Origin: WTGU01 sp965200925
GTDB lineage: Bacteria; Pseudomonadota; Alphaproteobacteria; UBA828
Assembly: GCA_965200925.1 (NCBI GenBank)
Contig: OZ241738.1
Coordinates: forward strand, 2,294,001-2,358,000
Length of the DNA: 64,000 nucleotides
Direction of reading: 5' to 3'
Positions 18,349 to 27,503 of the stretch are shown in pieces. The number at the start of each line of letters is the position of its first letter. Position 1 is the first letter of the stretch. The notes below the pieces were generated by a model. That model saw only the letters and a program-made list of their open reading frames with translations, was not told the origin of the DNA and made no database searches. The position numbers were made by a program, and so were the translations under genes.

Positions 18349-20085
18349 ATGGCGGCGGACGATGCCGACGCGGACGGGGTGACGCGGGAGATCATCCGGG
18401 GCAAGCTGCTCGCGCTCGCCGACGAGATGGGGATCGTCATCGCCAGGACCTCGATGAGCCCGGTGATTTACGAGGTCCTCGACTTCGCCTGCGGTCTCTG
18501 CGACGCCCGCGGCCAGCTCATCGTACAGACCAACGGCATCACCCTGTTCACGGGCACCTTCGCGCCGCAGGTGCGGTCGATCCTGCGCAGGCACGGTGAT
18601 GCCATCCGACCGGGCGACGTCTTCATGACCAACGACCCGTTCGAGGGCGGGACGCACAGCTGCGACATGGCGCTGATCAAGCCGCTCTTCGTGGGCGGCC
18701 GGCTTTTCGCCTTCGCCATCTCGGTCGCCCATTGGAGCGAGGTAGGCGGTGCGGTGCCGGGCAGCATCTCGCCGACCGCGACCGAGATCTACCAGGAAGG
18801 CGTGCGCTTCCCCGGCATCCGGGTTTGCCGGGACGACGCGGTCATCGACGACGTGATCGCGTTGATCCGCGAGAACGTGCGGCTGCCGGTGCAGTCGCTG
18901 GGCGATTTCAACGCCGGGCTCGCTGCCGTGCGCATCGCCGAAACGCGGCTGCGGGAGATTCTGGCGCGATACGGCGCGGGCGCCGTGGAGCGCGCCTTCG
19001 GCCATATCCTGGAGACCAGCGAGCGCTTGAGCCGGGCGGCAGTAGTGGCCTTGCCCGACGGCGACTACCCGGCGGAGGACTGGATCGACGGCGACGGCGT
19101 GTCCGACGCGCGCTTCCGCGTCGCGGTCGTCGTCCGCATCCGGGGCGACTCGATGACCTTCGACTTCACCGGCAGCAGTGCGATGGTGGCGGGCCCCGTC
19201 AACTGCGCCTTCGGCGCCCTCGATTCGGCGGTCAAGACGGTGTTCAAGTCCCTGGTGGACCCGCAGGCGCCGTCCAACGAGGGCTGGTTCCGACCGGTCA
19301 GCCTGGTCTGCCCGCCGGGCACGGTGTTCACCGCGGAAAAGCCCGCACCCACCGGCTGGTATTACGAAGGCTCGGCCCATGCCTCCGAACTCGCCTGGAA
19401 GGCGCTGGCCGATGTCGCGCCGGAGCGCTTCAGCGCCGGCAGCTACATGAGTCTCGCCGGGACCTATTTCTACGGGCGCAATCCCGGGACGGGCGAGACC
19501 TACGTCCACATCGAACCCGCGATCGGCGGCTGGGGCGCGACCGCCGCCGGCGACGGCACCAGCGCCCTGATCGCGACTACCGACGGCGACACCTACAACT
19601 ATTCGGTCGAGCTGTTCGAAGCCAAGTTCCCGCTCGCCATCCGGCGCTACGCGCTCAACGTCGAAGACGGCGCCGGCGCCGGGCGGCAGCGCGGCGGCTT
19701 CGGCGTAGTCCGCGAGTTCGAGATTGCGGGCGACGAGGCCCACACCTACGCCAGCATCGGCCGCTCCGTGGAAAGGCCCTGGGGCTTGAACGGCGGCGGC
19801 CGGGGCACCAACAACTACATGCGGATCGAAAGCGGCGGCGCCGTCGAACGGGTCGCCCGTGTCCCCTATCGCGGGCTTTCGGCCGGCGATCGCGTCGCCG
19901 TGGTCACCGGCGGCGGGGGCGGCTTCGGCGATCCGTTCACGCGCCCCGTGGAGGCAGTCGCCGCCGACGTGGCCGACGGCTACATCACGCCCGAGCGGGC
20001 GCGCGCCGACTACGGAGTCGCGATCGCAGCCGACGGTTCGGTGGACGCGGCGGCGACGGCGGTGCTCCGGGCGGCGCCGGGCTGA
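18349..20085 (+). CDS. Hydantoinase B / oxoprolinase-family protein (second copy)
   Basis: HyuB-family protein of 578 residues. Shared features are YEVLDFACGLCDARG, FMTNDPFEGGTHSCDMALI near residues 87-105, HWSEVGGAVPGS and the glycine-rich C-terminal VVTGGGGGFGDPF. The start is ATG 18349 behind GAGGGGAGGGG; the much longer upstream open frame is antisense to other genes. It is followed after 16 bp by a luciferase-like oxidoreductase and then a carboxymuconolactone-decarboxylase-like protein, a plausible three-gene operon. No HyuA subunit is present nearby. Confidence 0.85.
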   Translation: MAADDADADGVTREIIRGKLLALADEMGIVIARTSMSPVIYEVLDFACGLCDARGQLIVQTNGITLFTGTFAPQVRSILRRHGDAIRPGDVFMTNDPFEGGTHSCDMALIKPLFVGGRLFAFAISVAHWSEVGGAVPGSISPTATEIYQEGVRFPGIRVCRDDAVIDDVIALIRENVRLPVQSLGDFNAGLAAVRIAETRLREILARYGAGAVERAFGHILETSERLSRAAVVALPDGDYPAEDWIDGDGVSDARFRVAVVVRIRGDSMTFDFTGSSAMVAGPVNCAFGALDSAVKTVFKSLVDPQAPSNEGWFRPVSLVCPPGTVFTAEKPAPTGWYYEGSAHASELAWKALADVAPERFSAGSYMSLAGTYFYGRNPGTGETYVHIEPAIGGWGATAAGDGTSALIATTDGDTYNYSVELFEAKFPLAIRRYALNVEDGAGAGRQRGGFGVVREFEIAGDEAHTYASIGRSVERPWGLNGGGRGTNNYMRIESGGAVERVARVPYRGLSAGDRVAVVTGGGGGFGDPFTRPVEAVAADVADGYITPERARADYGVAIAADGSVDAAATAVLRAAPG

Positions 20086-20101
20086 AAGCGGGAGAGCGGC
20101 G

Positions 20102-21118
20102 ATGACGTGGAGCGGGAAATGGGGCGTGCTCTTCAGCGGCGACAATCTCACCCTCGCGGAGACGGTGCGCTTCGCGGCCATGGCCGAAGACGCGGGCGCC
20201 GACAGCGTGTGGACGACCGAGCTCGGGCGCGACGCCTTCGTGCCGCTGGCCGCCATCGCAGCTTCGTGCAAGCGCGTCCGCTTGGGCACGGGCGTCGCCG
20301 TCTTCGCCCGCCCGCCGGCACTCACCGAGATCAGCGCGATGTCGATGGCGGAACTGACGGAGGGGCGCTTCGTGCTGGGCCTCGGCACCGCGCCCAAGGA
20401 GTGGAACGAGAACTGGCACGGCATCCCCTACGAGAAGCCGGCGCGGCGGATGCGGGACTACGTGCGGGCGATCCGCGCGATGTGGCGGGCGCGCCCGGAC
20501 GCGCCCATCGCCTACGAAGGCGAGACGATCACGATCCGCGACTACCGCCGGCTCATGCCGCCGCCCTGCGCGCCGCCACCGATCCATCTGGCAGCCGTCC
20601 AGCAGGGGATGCTCCGGCTCGCCGGCGAGGTGGCCGACGGCGTGATCGCGAACGTGCTGAACACGCCGCGCTATTTCACCGACGTCGTGCACCCCGCCGT
20701 CAAGCAGGGGCGTGCGAAGGCCGGCCGCGCGCTCGCGGATTTCGAGCTCTGTTCCGTCAAGGCGTGCTCGGTCGACAAGGATCGCGCGCGGGCCCGGCGG
20801 CGGGTGCGACCGCAGATCGCGTTCTACTCGCGCCTGCCCTATTTCGACCAGGTGCTCGACCCGGCCGGGTTCACGCGCGAGAAGGCGGCAATCCGCGACG
20901 CCTGGGCGCGAAACGACGTGCCGGCCATGATCGACTGCGTGACCGAGGACATGATCGACGCGCTGGCGCTGGCCGGCACGCCCGATGAGGTGCGGGCGCA
21001 GCTCGACCGGTTCGAGGGGCTGTTCGAGACCGTGCTGCTCTATTGCCCGATGCCGTTCATCGACCGCGCGGAATCGCTTGCGAACCACGAGGCGATGATC
21101 GCGGCGTTCGCGGACTGA
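20102..21118 (+). CDS. LLM-class flavin-dependent oxidoreductase
   Basis: Luciferase-like TIM-barrel enzyme of 338 residues. Family segments are MAEDAGADSVWTTELG, RLGTGVAVFARPP, GRFVLGLGTAPKEWNENWHG and PIHLAAVQQGMLRLAGEVAD, the form typical of F420- or FMN-using members of the MER-like branch. It sits between HyuB (16 bp upstream) and the CMD-fold gene (19 bp downstream), all on one strand. A joint role in degrading a cyclic amide or related compound is inferred from neighbourhood only. Confidence 0.85.
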   Translation: MTWSGKWGVLFSGDNLTLAETVRFAAMAEDAGADSVWTTELGRDAFVPLAAIAASCKRVRLGTGVAVFARPPALTEISAMSMAELTEGRFVLGLGTAPKEWNENWHGIPYEKPARRMRDYVRAIRAMWRARPDAPIAYEGETITIRDYRRLMPPPCAPPPIHLAAVQQGMLRLAGEVADGVIANVLNTPRYFTDVVHPAVKQGRAKAGRALADFELCSVKACSVDKDRARARRRVRPQIAFYSRLPYFDQVLDPAGFTREKAAIRDAWARNDVPAMIDCVTEDMIDALALAGTPDEVRAQLDRFEGLFETVLLYCPMPFIDRAESLANHEAMIAAFAD

Positions 21119-21137
21119 CGACCGCGGGGAGAGGCTG

Positions 21138-21740
21138 ATGACCAGCTACGCCGAGGCGCAACGCCTGCCGCCGGTGACGCGGGACGACTTCCCGACGGAC
21201 CGGAAGGACATCTGGGACCATGTGGTCGAGACGCGAAAGCTCGACTTCATGCCCAACATGTTCGCCGTCATGGGCCGGAGCCCGGGCGCCCTGCAAGCGG
21301 TGGCGTCGGTGGGCGAGCACGTCCGCTGGCACTCGGCGCTGGACCAGGACTTGCGGGAGATGATCATCTGCACCGTCTCCCAGGCCGTCGGCAACGTCTA
21401 CGAGTGGAACCACCACATCCGCAAGGTGCCGGAGAAGTTTCGCGCCACGGTGGGGACGTGCACGATCGAGTCCGAGCCGGCGCCGGTCGGCCCGGCGCTC
21501 CGCCTCTGCCGCCTCGTCGCAAGCAGCGAGGGGGTGGACGACGCGCTGGTCGAAGAGCTCCGCACGGCGCTCGGCGATGCCGGCCTCGTCGATCTCGTGG
21601 TGATGATCGGCTACTACCAGCTTCTCGGCAGCTTCTGCGCCGTGCTCGGCATCGAGACCGAGCCCGACATCGCGCCAGTCCCGTTCAACGACCCGAGCGG
21701 TGTTGCCGAGCCGCGACGGATGGGAAAAGGGGATTACTGA
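21138..21740 (+). CDS. Carboxymuconolactone-decarboxylase-family (AhpD-like) protein
   Basis: A 200-residue helical protein of the CMD/AhpD fold. The region LRVLR-like DQDLREMIICTVSQAVGN followed by YEWNHHIRK corresponds to the conserved helix where AhpD carries CxxC and CMD carries its catalytic residues. Only one cysteine is visible there, so thiol peroxidase activity of the AhpD type is unlikely. It ends the HyuB-LLM-CMD run. The substrate is unknown. Confidence 0.78.
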   Translation: MTSYAEAQRLPPVTRDDFPTDRKDIWDHVVETRKLDFMPNMFAVMGRSPGALQAVASVGEHVRWHSALDQDLREMIICTVSQAVGNVYEWNHHIRKVPEKFRATVGTCTIESEPAPVGPALRLCRLVASSEGVDDALVEELRTALGDAGLVDLVVMIGYYQLLGSFCAVLGIETEPDIAPVPFNDPSGVAEPRRMGKGDY

Positions 21741-21884
21741 CCGGCCGATCGCGCTTTTCCGAGCCGGACAGCGGCGGGTGACAAACCGGCGATGAAAGGC
21801 GTATGGTCTGCGCGGGCGCGCGGTCATCGATACCCGCGCGCCGAGGTCAGGCCGAACCCGGCCAGACACCGAGAGGGAACCTCG

Positions 21885-23183
21885 ATGGGCTTTCTCGATC
21901 GCCTCTTCAAGCTCAAGGAAAACAGCACGACGGTTCGGCAGGAAGTCGTCGCCGGGGCGGCCACCTTCCTGACGATGGCTTACATCATCGTCGTCAATCC
22001 GCTGATCCTCTCGGACGCGGGCATGGATTTCGGCGCCGTCTTCACCGCCACCATCCTCGCGGCGGTCATCGGCACGGTGATCATGGGCCTGTGGGCGAAC
22101 TGGCCTGTCGCCATGGCGCCCGGCATGGGCCTCAACGCCTTCTTCGCCTATGAGGTGGTCCTCGGAATGGGCCACGCTTGGCAGGTGGCCCTGGGTGCGG
22201 TGTTCTGCTCCGGCATTCTGTTCATCGTCCTGAGCGCGACCAGGTTCCGCCAATGGGTCATCGAGGCCGTACCGAAGAGCCTGCGCCTGGGCGTCGGCGC
22301 CGGGATCGGATTCTTCCTCGCGCTCATCGGCCTGAAGAACGCCGGAATCGTGGTCGACCACCCGGTGACCCTGGTGACGGTCGGCGATCCGACCGGTTCG
22401 ACCGTGGCCCTCGCCTGCCTTGGCTTCATCGTGATGATCGTGCTCGACGCGCGCAGGGTGCCGGGCGCCATCGTGATCGGCATCATCGGCATCACGCTGA
22501 TCGGCCTGATCACCGGCGACGCGACGTGGGGCGGCGGCGACTGGCTGCCGCCGAGCCTCGAGCCGACCTTCCTCGCGCTCGACATCGCCTCGGTGTTCGA
22601 AGTCGGCCTGATCATCGTCGTGCTGACCTTCCTGTTCGTCGATTTCTTCGACACCGCCGGGACACTGACCTCGGTCGCCAACATGTCGGGCAAGGTGCGT
22701 GAGGACGGCACGGTGGACGGCATCGGCCGCGCGGTGTTCTCCGATTCGATCGCCACCACCGCCGGCAGCCTGCTCGGCACCAGCAGCACCACCAGCTACA
22801 TCGAGAGCGGTGCGGGCGTCAAAGAGGGCGGGCGCACGGGCCTCACGGCGCTCACCTGCGCGGCGCTGTTCCTGCTGTGCCTGTTTCTGGCGCCGCTCGC
22901 CAAGACCATCCCTGCCTGGGCGACGGCGCCTGCGCTGGTTTTCGTCGCCACCTTCTTCGCCCGCAACCTCAAGGATATCGACTGGAGGGACGTGAGCGAC
23001 TACGGCCCGGCGATCCTCGCCGCCGTGGTCATGCCGTTCACCTTCAGCATCGCCTACGGCATCGCCGTCGGCTTTACTGTTTTCGTCGTGGTGAAGGCCC
23101 TGACCGGCAAGGTCCGCGACGTCCATCCGGCCGTATGGGCCATCGCGGCTGCCAGCATGTTGTTCTTCTTCAAGGACTTCTGA
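21885..23183 (+). CDS. NCS2-family purine permease (AzgA-like)
   Basis: Inner-membrane transporter of 432 residues with about 13 hydrophobic segments. It has strong family signatures: TFLTMAYIIVVNPLIL, the pore motif MAPGMGLNAFFAYEV, FVDFFDTAGTL and the conserved TSSTTSYIESGAGVKEGGRTG region (given in part). These match the AzgA adenine/guanine/hypoxanthine branch. It sits alone between the CMD-like gene and the amine oxidase gene on the same strand. Purine uptake is well supported by family; the exact base is not. Confidence 0.9.
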   Translation: MGFLDRLFKLKENSTTVRQEVVAGAATFLTMAYIIVVNPLILSDAGMDFGAVFTATILAAVIGTVIMGLWANWPVAMAPGMGLNAFFAYEVVLGMGHAWQVALGAVFCSGILFIVLSATRFRQWVIEAVPKSLRLGVGAGIGFFLALIGLKNAGIVVDHPVTLVTVGDPTGSTVALACLGFIVMIVLDARRVPGAIVIGIIGITLIGLITGDATWGGGDWLPPSLEPTFLALDIASVFEVGLIIVVLTFLFVDFFDTAGTLTSVANMSGKVREDGTVDGIGRAVFSDSIATTAGSLLGTSSTTSYIESGAGVKEGGRTGLTALTCAALFLLCLFLAPLAKTIPAWATAPALVFVATFFARNLKDIDWRDVSDYGPAILAAVVMPFTFSIAYGIAVGFTVFVVVKALTGKVRDVHPAVWAIAAASMLFFFKDF

Positions 23184-23235
23184 TCTTTCGGAGCGCCGGT
23201 TTCCGCCCCGGCGCTGCGCCAGGGGAGCGCTGCCG

Positions 23236-24798
23236 ATGCGCATGACCAAACGACGCTTCCTCCAGGCCGTGGGCGCCGCCGCCGGAGTGGGAGCCGTCTA
23301 CCGGACCATGACGGCGCTGGGGCTCTCCGGGGACGGCACGGCCCATGCGTCCGCGCTCGACGCGCCTCGAGGCGTGGGCGACGGGAAGACCGTCGTCATC
23401 CTGGGCGCCGGCATCTCCGGCATGGCGGCCGCTTACGAGCTGTCGAAGGCGGGCTACCGCTGCACGATTCTGGAGGCTACCGCCCGCGCGGGCGGGCGCA
23501 ACCAGACGGCCCGCGGCGGCGACGTGATCGAGGAATTCGACAGCCGGCAATGGGTGGGGTTTGACGACCGGGACCACCTGTACGCGAATCTCGGACCGGC
23601 TCGCATTCCCCACCACCACAGGACGATCCTCGGCTATTGCAAGGCGTTCGGCGTCGCCCTCGAGGTCTTCACGAACGACAACCGTGCCACCTTCTTCCAC
23701 AACGTGGAGCGCTTCGGCGGCAGGTCCGTCGTGTCCCGCCGGGTCCTGACCGATACCCGCGGATACATCGCCGAGCTGCTCGCCAAGGCCGTCGACCGCA
23801 ATGCCCTGGACGACGTTCTGACCGGCGAGGACAAGGAGCGCGTCCTCGACATGCTCGTCGCCTATGGCGGCCTGAATCCGGACCGCCTCTATGTCGGCTC
23901 GCCCCGTGGCGGCTACCGGGGGGCACGGGTCAACGCGGGGCTCAACGCCGGAGAGCCGAACGACCCTCTGGATTTCAGCGCGCTGCTCAAGTCGGATTTC
24001 TGGCGGTTCAAGCTCCATTTCGACGATTTCCTCAACCAGAACCCGACGCTGCTGCAGCCGGTCGGTGGGATGGACGCGATCGCGAAGGCCTTCGAAAGGC
24101 GCGTCGGCCCGCTCATTCGCTATCGCACCGTCGTCGAGGAGATCCGCAAGACGCCGAGGGGCGTGCGCATCGTCCACAAATCGGCCGGGCGGGGCGTGAG
24201 CGACGCTCTCGAAGCGGATTTCGCGATCTGCACCATCCCGGCGCCGGTGCTGAAGGACATCCCCAACGACTTTTCCCCGGAGGTCAGGGAGACGCTCGAA
24301 TCGCTGACCTTCGTCCCGGCCGTCAAGATCGCCTTTCAGGCCCGCCGTCGCTTCTGGGAGGAGGACCACGCCATCTACGGCGGAATCTCGTGGACCGACC
24401 AGGACATCACGCAGATATGGTATCCGGCCTATGGCTACCACCGCGACAAGGGGATCGTCATTGGCGCCTACATCTGGGACGAACGGCCCGGCCAGGGGCT
24501 GCGCTTCGCGCGCATGACGCCCTCGGAGCGGCTGCGGGCCGCCATCGCGGAGGGCGAGCGCATCCACCCCGGATACGGGGCGGAACTCGAATCCGGAATC
24601 AGCCAATCCTGGCCCACGACGCCCTTCCAGAAGGGCGGCTGGCCGGAAAGCAAGTCACCGCCGGCACTCCAGAAGCCCGACGGGGCGATCCATTTCGCCG
24701 GCGATCAGATCACCGCCCTCCCCGGATGGCAGGAAGGCGCCGCCCTTGCGGCCCACGTGGCGGTGAGTGCGATCAACGAACGGGTCATGAAGGCGTAA
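23236..24798 (+). CDS. Flavin monoamine oxidase-family protein, Tat-exported
   Basis: FAD-dependent amine oxidase of 520 residues. A twin-arginine leader (MRMTKRRFLQAVGAAAG) suggests folded export to the periplasm. The FAD motif VVILGAGISGMAAAYEL lies near residues 53-70, followed by EATARAGGRNQTARGG. The C-terminal FAD-closing segment reads GAIHFAGDQITALPGWQEG. The fold fits the L-amino-acid or polyamine oxidase group. A purine permease precedes it and DUF1178 follows; the amine substrate is unknown. Confidence 0.88.
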   Translation: MRMTKRRFLQAVGAAAGVGAVYRTMTALGLSGDGTAHASALDAPRGVGDGKTVVILGAGISGMAAAYELSKAGYRCTILEATARAGGRNQTARGGDVIEEFDSRQWVGFDDRDHLYANLGPARIPHHHRTILGYCKAFGVALEVFTNDNRATFFHNVERFGGRSVVSRRVLTDTRGYIAELLAKAVDRNALDDVLTGEDKERVLDMLVAYGGLNPDRLYVGSPRGGYRGARVNAGLNAGEPNDPLDFSALLKSDFWRFKLHFDDFLNQNPTLLQPVGGMDAIAKAFERRVGPLIRYRTVVEEIRKTPRGVRIVHKSAGRGVSDALEADFAICTIPAPVLKDIPNDFSPEVRETLESLTFVPAVKIAFQARRRFWEEDHAIYGGISWTDQDITQIWYPAYGYHRDKGIVIGAYIWDERPGQGLRFARMTPSERLRAAIAEGERIHPGYGAELESGISQSWPTTPFQKGGWPESKSPPALQKPDGAIHFAGDQITALPGWQEGAALAAHVAVSAINERVMKA

Positions 24799-24883
24799 AG
24801 GCTGCCCTTTCCGCACCGCCCGTCGACTCCGCACCGGGTTGTGTTAGGCTCTGGCGTGTCCCGCGGCCAGCCGGATACCGTCG

Positions 24884-25345
24884 ATGATCGTCTTCGATCT
24901 CAAATGCCGAAAGAATCACGTCTTCGAGGCGTATTTCGCCGATACCGTGGCCTACGAGTCGCAGGCGAGGGGCGGCGAGATCGCCTGCCCCGTCTGCGGC
25001 GACAGCCGGGTCGCCAAAGCGCCCATGGCGCCGAATATCGCCGTCGGCAGCAGGGGCGCGCGCGAAGCACCGGCGCCGGGCCGGGCGCCGGCGCGCCGGC
25101 CGGGGCCGCCTTTGGCGCCGGAGGTCGCGCAGGCGGTCGCGACGCTGCGCAAAATGCGTTCGTTCATCGAGCGCAATTTCGACCACGTCGGTGGGCGCCT
25201 TCCCGAGGAAGCACGCAAGATCCACTACGGCGAGGTCGAGCACCGCAACATCTACGGCGACGCGACCCGGGAGGAGGTCGTCTCGCTCGAAGACGAGGGA
25301 ATCGAGATCGGCGAGATCCCCTGGGTGCCGCGGCACGACACGTGA
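24884..25345 (+). CDS. DUF1178 family protein
   Basis: A 153-residue protein typical of alpha- and betaproteobacterial DUF1178. It begins MIVFDLKCRKNHVFEAYF, with a cysteine at 8 and a CPVC pair near 39-42 that may form a zinc-ribbon-like site. A variable proline/alanine linker is followed by the conserved NFDHVGGRLPEEARKIHYGE and the acidic C-terminal end. Function is unknown for the family. It converges on ubiG with only 16 bp between stops. Confidence 0.88.
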   Translation: MIVFDLKCRKNHVFEAYFADTVAYESQARGGEIACPVCGDSRVAKAPMAPNIAVGSRGAREAPAPGRAPARRPGPPLAPEVAQAVATLRKMRSFIERNFDHVGGRLPEEARKIHYGEVEHRNIYGDATREEVVSLEDEGIEIGEIPWVPRHDT

Positions 25346-25361
25346 GCGCACCCCGCCGCGA

Positions 25362-26150
25362 CTACGCAGAGGGCTTGCGCGCGCATACCATGTAGTTCAC
25401 CGACAGGTTGCAGCTCAGGCTCCAGCGGCGCGACAGCGGATTGTAGGAAACGCCGCGCATGTCGGTCACCGCCAGCCCGTGCCGCCGCAGGAGATGGACC
25501 ATTTCCGCCGGGCGCACGAAGCGCGACCAGTCGTGGGTCCCCGCCGGCAGCCAGCCGAGGATGCGTTCCGCCGCGACGATCGCCAGTGCGTAAGCCGCGA
25601 GGGTGCGGTTCAGCGTCGCGACGAACAGCGTTCCGCCGGGCGCGAGAAGCGCCGCACAGGCGGCGGCAAAGGCATCCAGATCCGCGACGTGCTCCACGAC
25701 TTCGAAGGCAAGCACCGCGTCGAACCGTTCGCCGCCGGCCGCCATCGCCTCCGCCGTGGCGCAGCGGTAGTCGATCGCGAGCCCGCTCTCGTCTGCGTGG
25801 TGCCTCGCCGCCTCGACGGTGCGGCAGGCCGCGTCGATCGCGACCACCGACGCGCCGAGCCGACACAGCGGTTCGGTCAGGAGGCCGCCGCCGCAGCCCG
25901 CATCCAGGAGCCTGAGACCGGCGAGCGGCCGGAGCGCCGTCGCGTCGCGCCCGCTGTCCGCGGCCAGGGCGTCCCGGACCCAGGCGATTCGCACCGGATT
26001 CAGCGCGTGCAGGGGCCGGAACGGCCCGTCCGGATCCCACCAGCGTTCCGCGAGCGCTGCGAAGCGCGCAATCTCCGCCGCATCGACGCTGGCCGCGCCG
26101 GACCGGTCTCCGGCGCCCGGCGTCGCCTCGTCCCGCGGCCCCCCGGCCAT
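25362..26150 (-). CDS. ubiG: Ubiquinone biosynthesis O-methyltransferase
   Basis: S-adenosylmethionine-dependent methyltransferase of 262 residues that performs both O-methylations in ubiquinone synthesis. It has the SAM motif LLDAGCGGGLLTEPL near residues 81-95, AIDA after it and FEVVEHVADLDAF. UbiG-specific N-terminal features WWDPDGPFRPLHALNPVR and the C-terminal NYMVCARK are present. It is divergently paired with lysC, an arrangement common in alphaproteobacteria. Confidence 0.95.
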   Translation of the reverse strand: MAGGPRDEATPGAGDRSGAASVDAAEIARFAALAERWWDPDGPFRPLHALNPVRIAWVRDALAADSGRDATALRPLAGLRLLDAGCGGGLLTEPLCRLGASVVAIDAACRTVEAARHHADESGLAIDYRCATAEAMAAGGERFDAVLAFEVVEHVADLDAFAAACAALLAPGGTLFVATLNRTLAAYALAIVAAERILGWLPAGTHDWSRFVRPAEMVHLLRRHGLAVTDMRGVSYNPLSRRWSLSCNLSVNYMVCARKPSA

Positions 26151-26184
26151 CGGCGTCCCTTCCCTCCCTGTACCGGTCGCCGGC

Positions 26185-26213
26185 TTGCACGGCCGGTAGC
26201 GAGCCAGTATGTA
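26185..26213 (+). promoter_or_regulatory. Candidate sigma-70 promoter of lysC
   Basis: TTGCAC at 26185-26190 and TATGTA at 26208-26213 are separated by exactly 17 nt. They lie about 65 bp upstream of the lysC ATG, in the divergent gap with ubiG. The match to the consensus is good for DNA this G+C-rich. Confidence 0.5.
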
Positions 26214-26279
26214 AGGGCGACTCCATCATCGGCAAGCGGCCGGTGCTCTTCCCCGGCGCACGCGGGCCAGCTCCACTGC

Positions 26280-27503
26280 ATGGCGCTGATTGTCCACAAA
26301 TACGGCGGCACGTCGCTGGCCGATCTCGACCGGATCAACGTCGTGGCCGACCGGGTCAAGGCGGCGGCCGACACCGGCGACCGGATTGCCGTCGTGGTGT
26401 CGGCCATGGCCGGGGTCACAGACCGGCTCGTCTCCTGGGTGCGCGAGACCGGCCCGCTCCATGACGCGCGGGAATACGACACCGTAGCGGCGTCGGGGGA
26501 ACAGGTCACGGCCGGCCTTCTGGCCCTGGCGTTGCAGAGCCGCGGCGTCACCGCCCGCTCGTGGCTGGGGTGGCAGATCCCGATCCGTACCGACGGCGGG
26601 CACGGGCACGCCCGCATCGAGGCGATCGAAACGGGAGAGTTGCGGCGCCGCCTCGAGCGGAAGGAAGTCCCGGTCGTCGCCGGCTTCCAGGGAATCGGGC
26701 CGCTCGGCCGCATCACCACGCTCGGGCGCGGCGGTACGGACACCTCCGCCGTGGCCCTGGCCGCCGCACTCGAAGCGGACCGCTGCGACATCTTCACCGA
26801 CGTGGACGGCGTGTTCACCGCCGACCCGCGGATCGTTGCGACGGCGCGAAAGCTGAATAAGATCACTTACGAGGAGATGCTCGAACTGGCGTCTCTCGGC
26901 GCCAAGGTCTTGCAGACCCGCGCCGTCGAACTGGCGATGAAGCGGCGCGTGCCGCTTCAGGTCGCCTCCAGTTTCACCGATGCCGCCGGGACATTCGTGG
27001 TCGACGAGGACGAGATCGTGGAACAGGAGCGAGTCAGCGGGATCGCCTACAGCCAGGACGAGGCGAAAATCACCGTGGGCGGCGTCGCCGACCGCCCCGG
27101 CGTGGCGGCGCGGATTTTCGGCCCATTGTCGGACGACAACGTCAACGTCGACATGATCGTGCAGAACGTCTCCGCCGACGGCACGACGGACCTCACGTTC
27201 ACGGTCACCGAAGCCGATCTGGAACGCTCGATCGCCGCCCTGGAGCGCGCGAAGGGTGACGTGTCCTTCGCTCGCCTGACGGCCGACCGGAACGTCGTGA
27301 AGGTCTCGGTGATCGGGGTCGGGATGCGCAGCCATGCCGGGGTGGCACAGACGATGTTCGCGGCCCTCGCCGACAAGGGCATCAACATCCAGGTGATCTC
27401 GACCTCGGAGATCAAGATCAGCGTCCTGGTGGCGGAGGAATATACCGAGCTCGCGGTCCGGGCGTTGCACGCGGCCTACGGGCTGGATGGCCGTGAGCCC
27501 TGA
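26280..27503 (+). CDS. lysC: Aspartate kinase
   Basis: Phosphorylates L-aspartate at the entry to lysine, threonine and methionine synthesis. Length is 407 residues. The kinase domain opens with the hallmark KYGGTSLAD near residues 7-15 and contains GRGGTDTSAVALA and FTDVDGVFTADPR. Two C-terminal ACT domains (from about residue 265) carry the regulatory segments DRPGVAARIFGPLSDDNVNV and SVIGVGMRSHAGVAQTMF, so lysine/threonine feedback control is expected. It overlaps the next gene by 17 nt. Confidence 0.97.
   Translation: MALIVHKYGGTSLADLDRINVVADRVKAAADTGDRIAVVVSAMAGVTDRLVSWVRETGPLHDAREYDTVAASGEQVTAGLLALALQSRGVTARSWLGWQIPIRTDGGHGHARIEAIETGELRRRLERKEVPVVAGFQGIGPLGRITTLGRGGTDTSAVALAAALEADRCDIFTDVDGVFTADPRIVATARKLNKITYEEMLELASLGAKVLQTRAVELAMKRRVPLQVASSFTDAAGTFVVDEDEIVEQERVSGIAYSQDEAKITVGGVADRPGVAARIFGPLSDDNVNVDMIVQNVSADGTTDLTFTVTEADLERSIAALERAKGDVSFARLTADRNVVKVSVIGVGMRSHAGVAQTMFAALADKGINIQVISTSEIKISVLVAEEYTELAVRALHAAYGLDGREP

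Noticed and set aside
16843..20085. 1080-residue HyuB-2 with long N-terminal extension
   Set aside because: The extension is antisense to the VOC and enolase-superfamily genes; ATG 18349 has a strong ribosome site and fits family length.
18256..20424. 722-codon minus-strand frame
   Set aside because: Mirror of HyuB-2 in high-G+C DNA; no recognisable protein features.
21057..23249. 730-codon minus-strand frame
   Set aside because: Antisense to the CMD-like and purine permease genes; charged low-complexity text.
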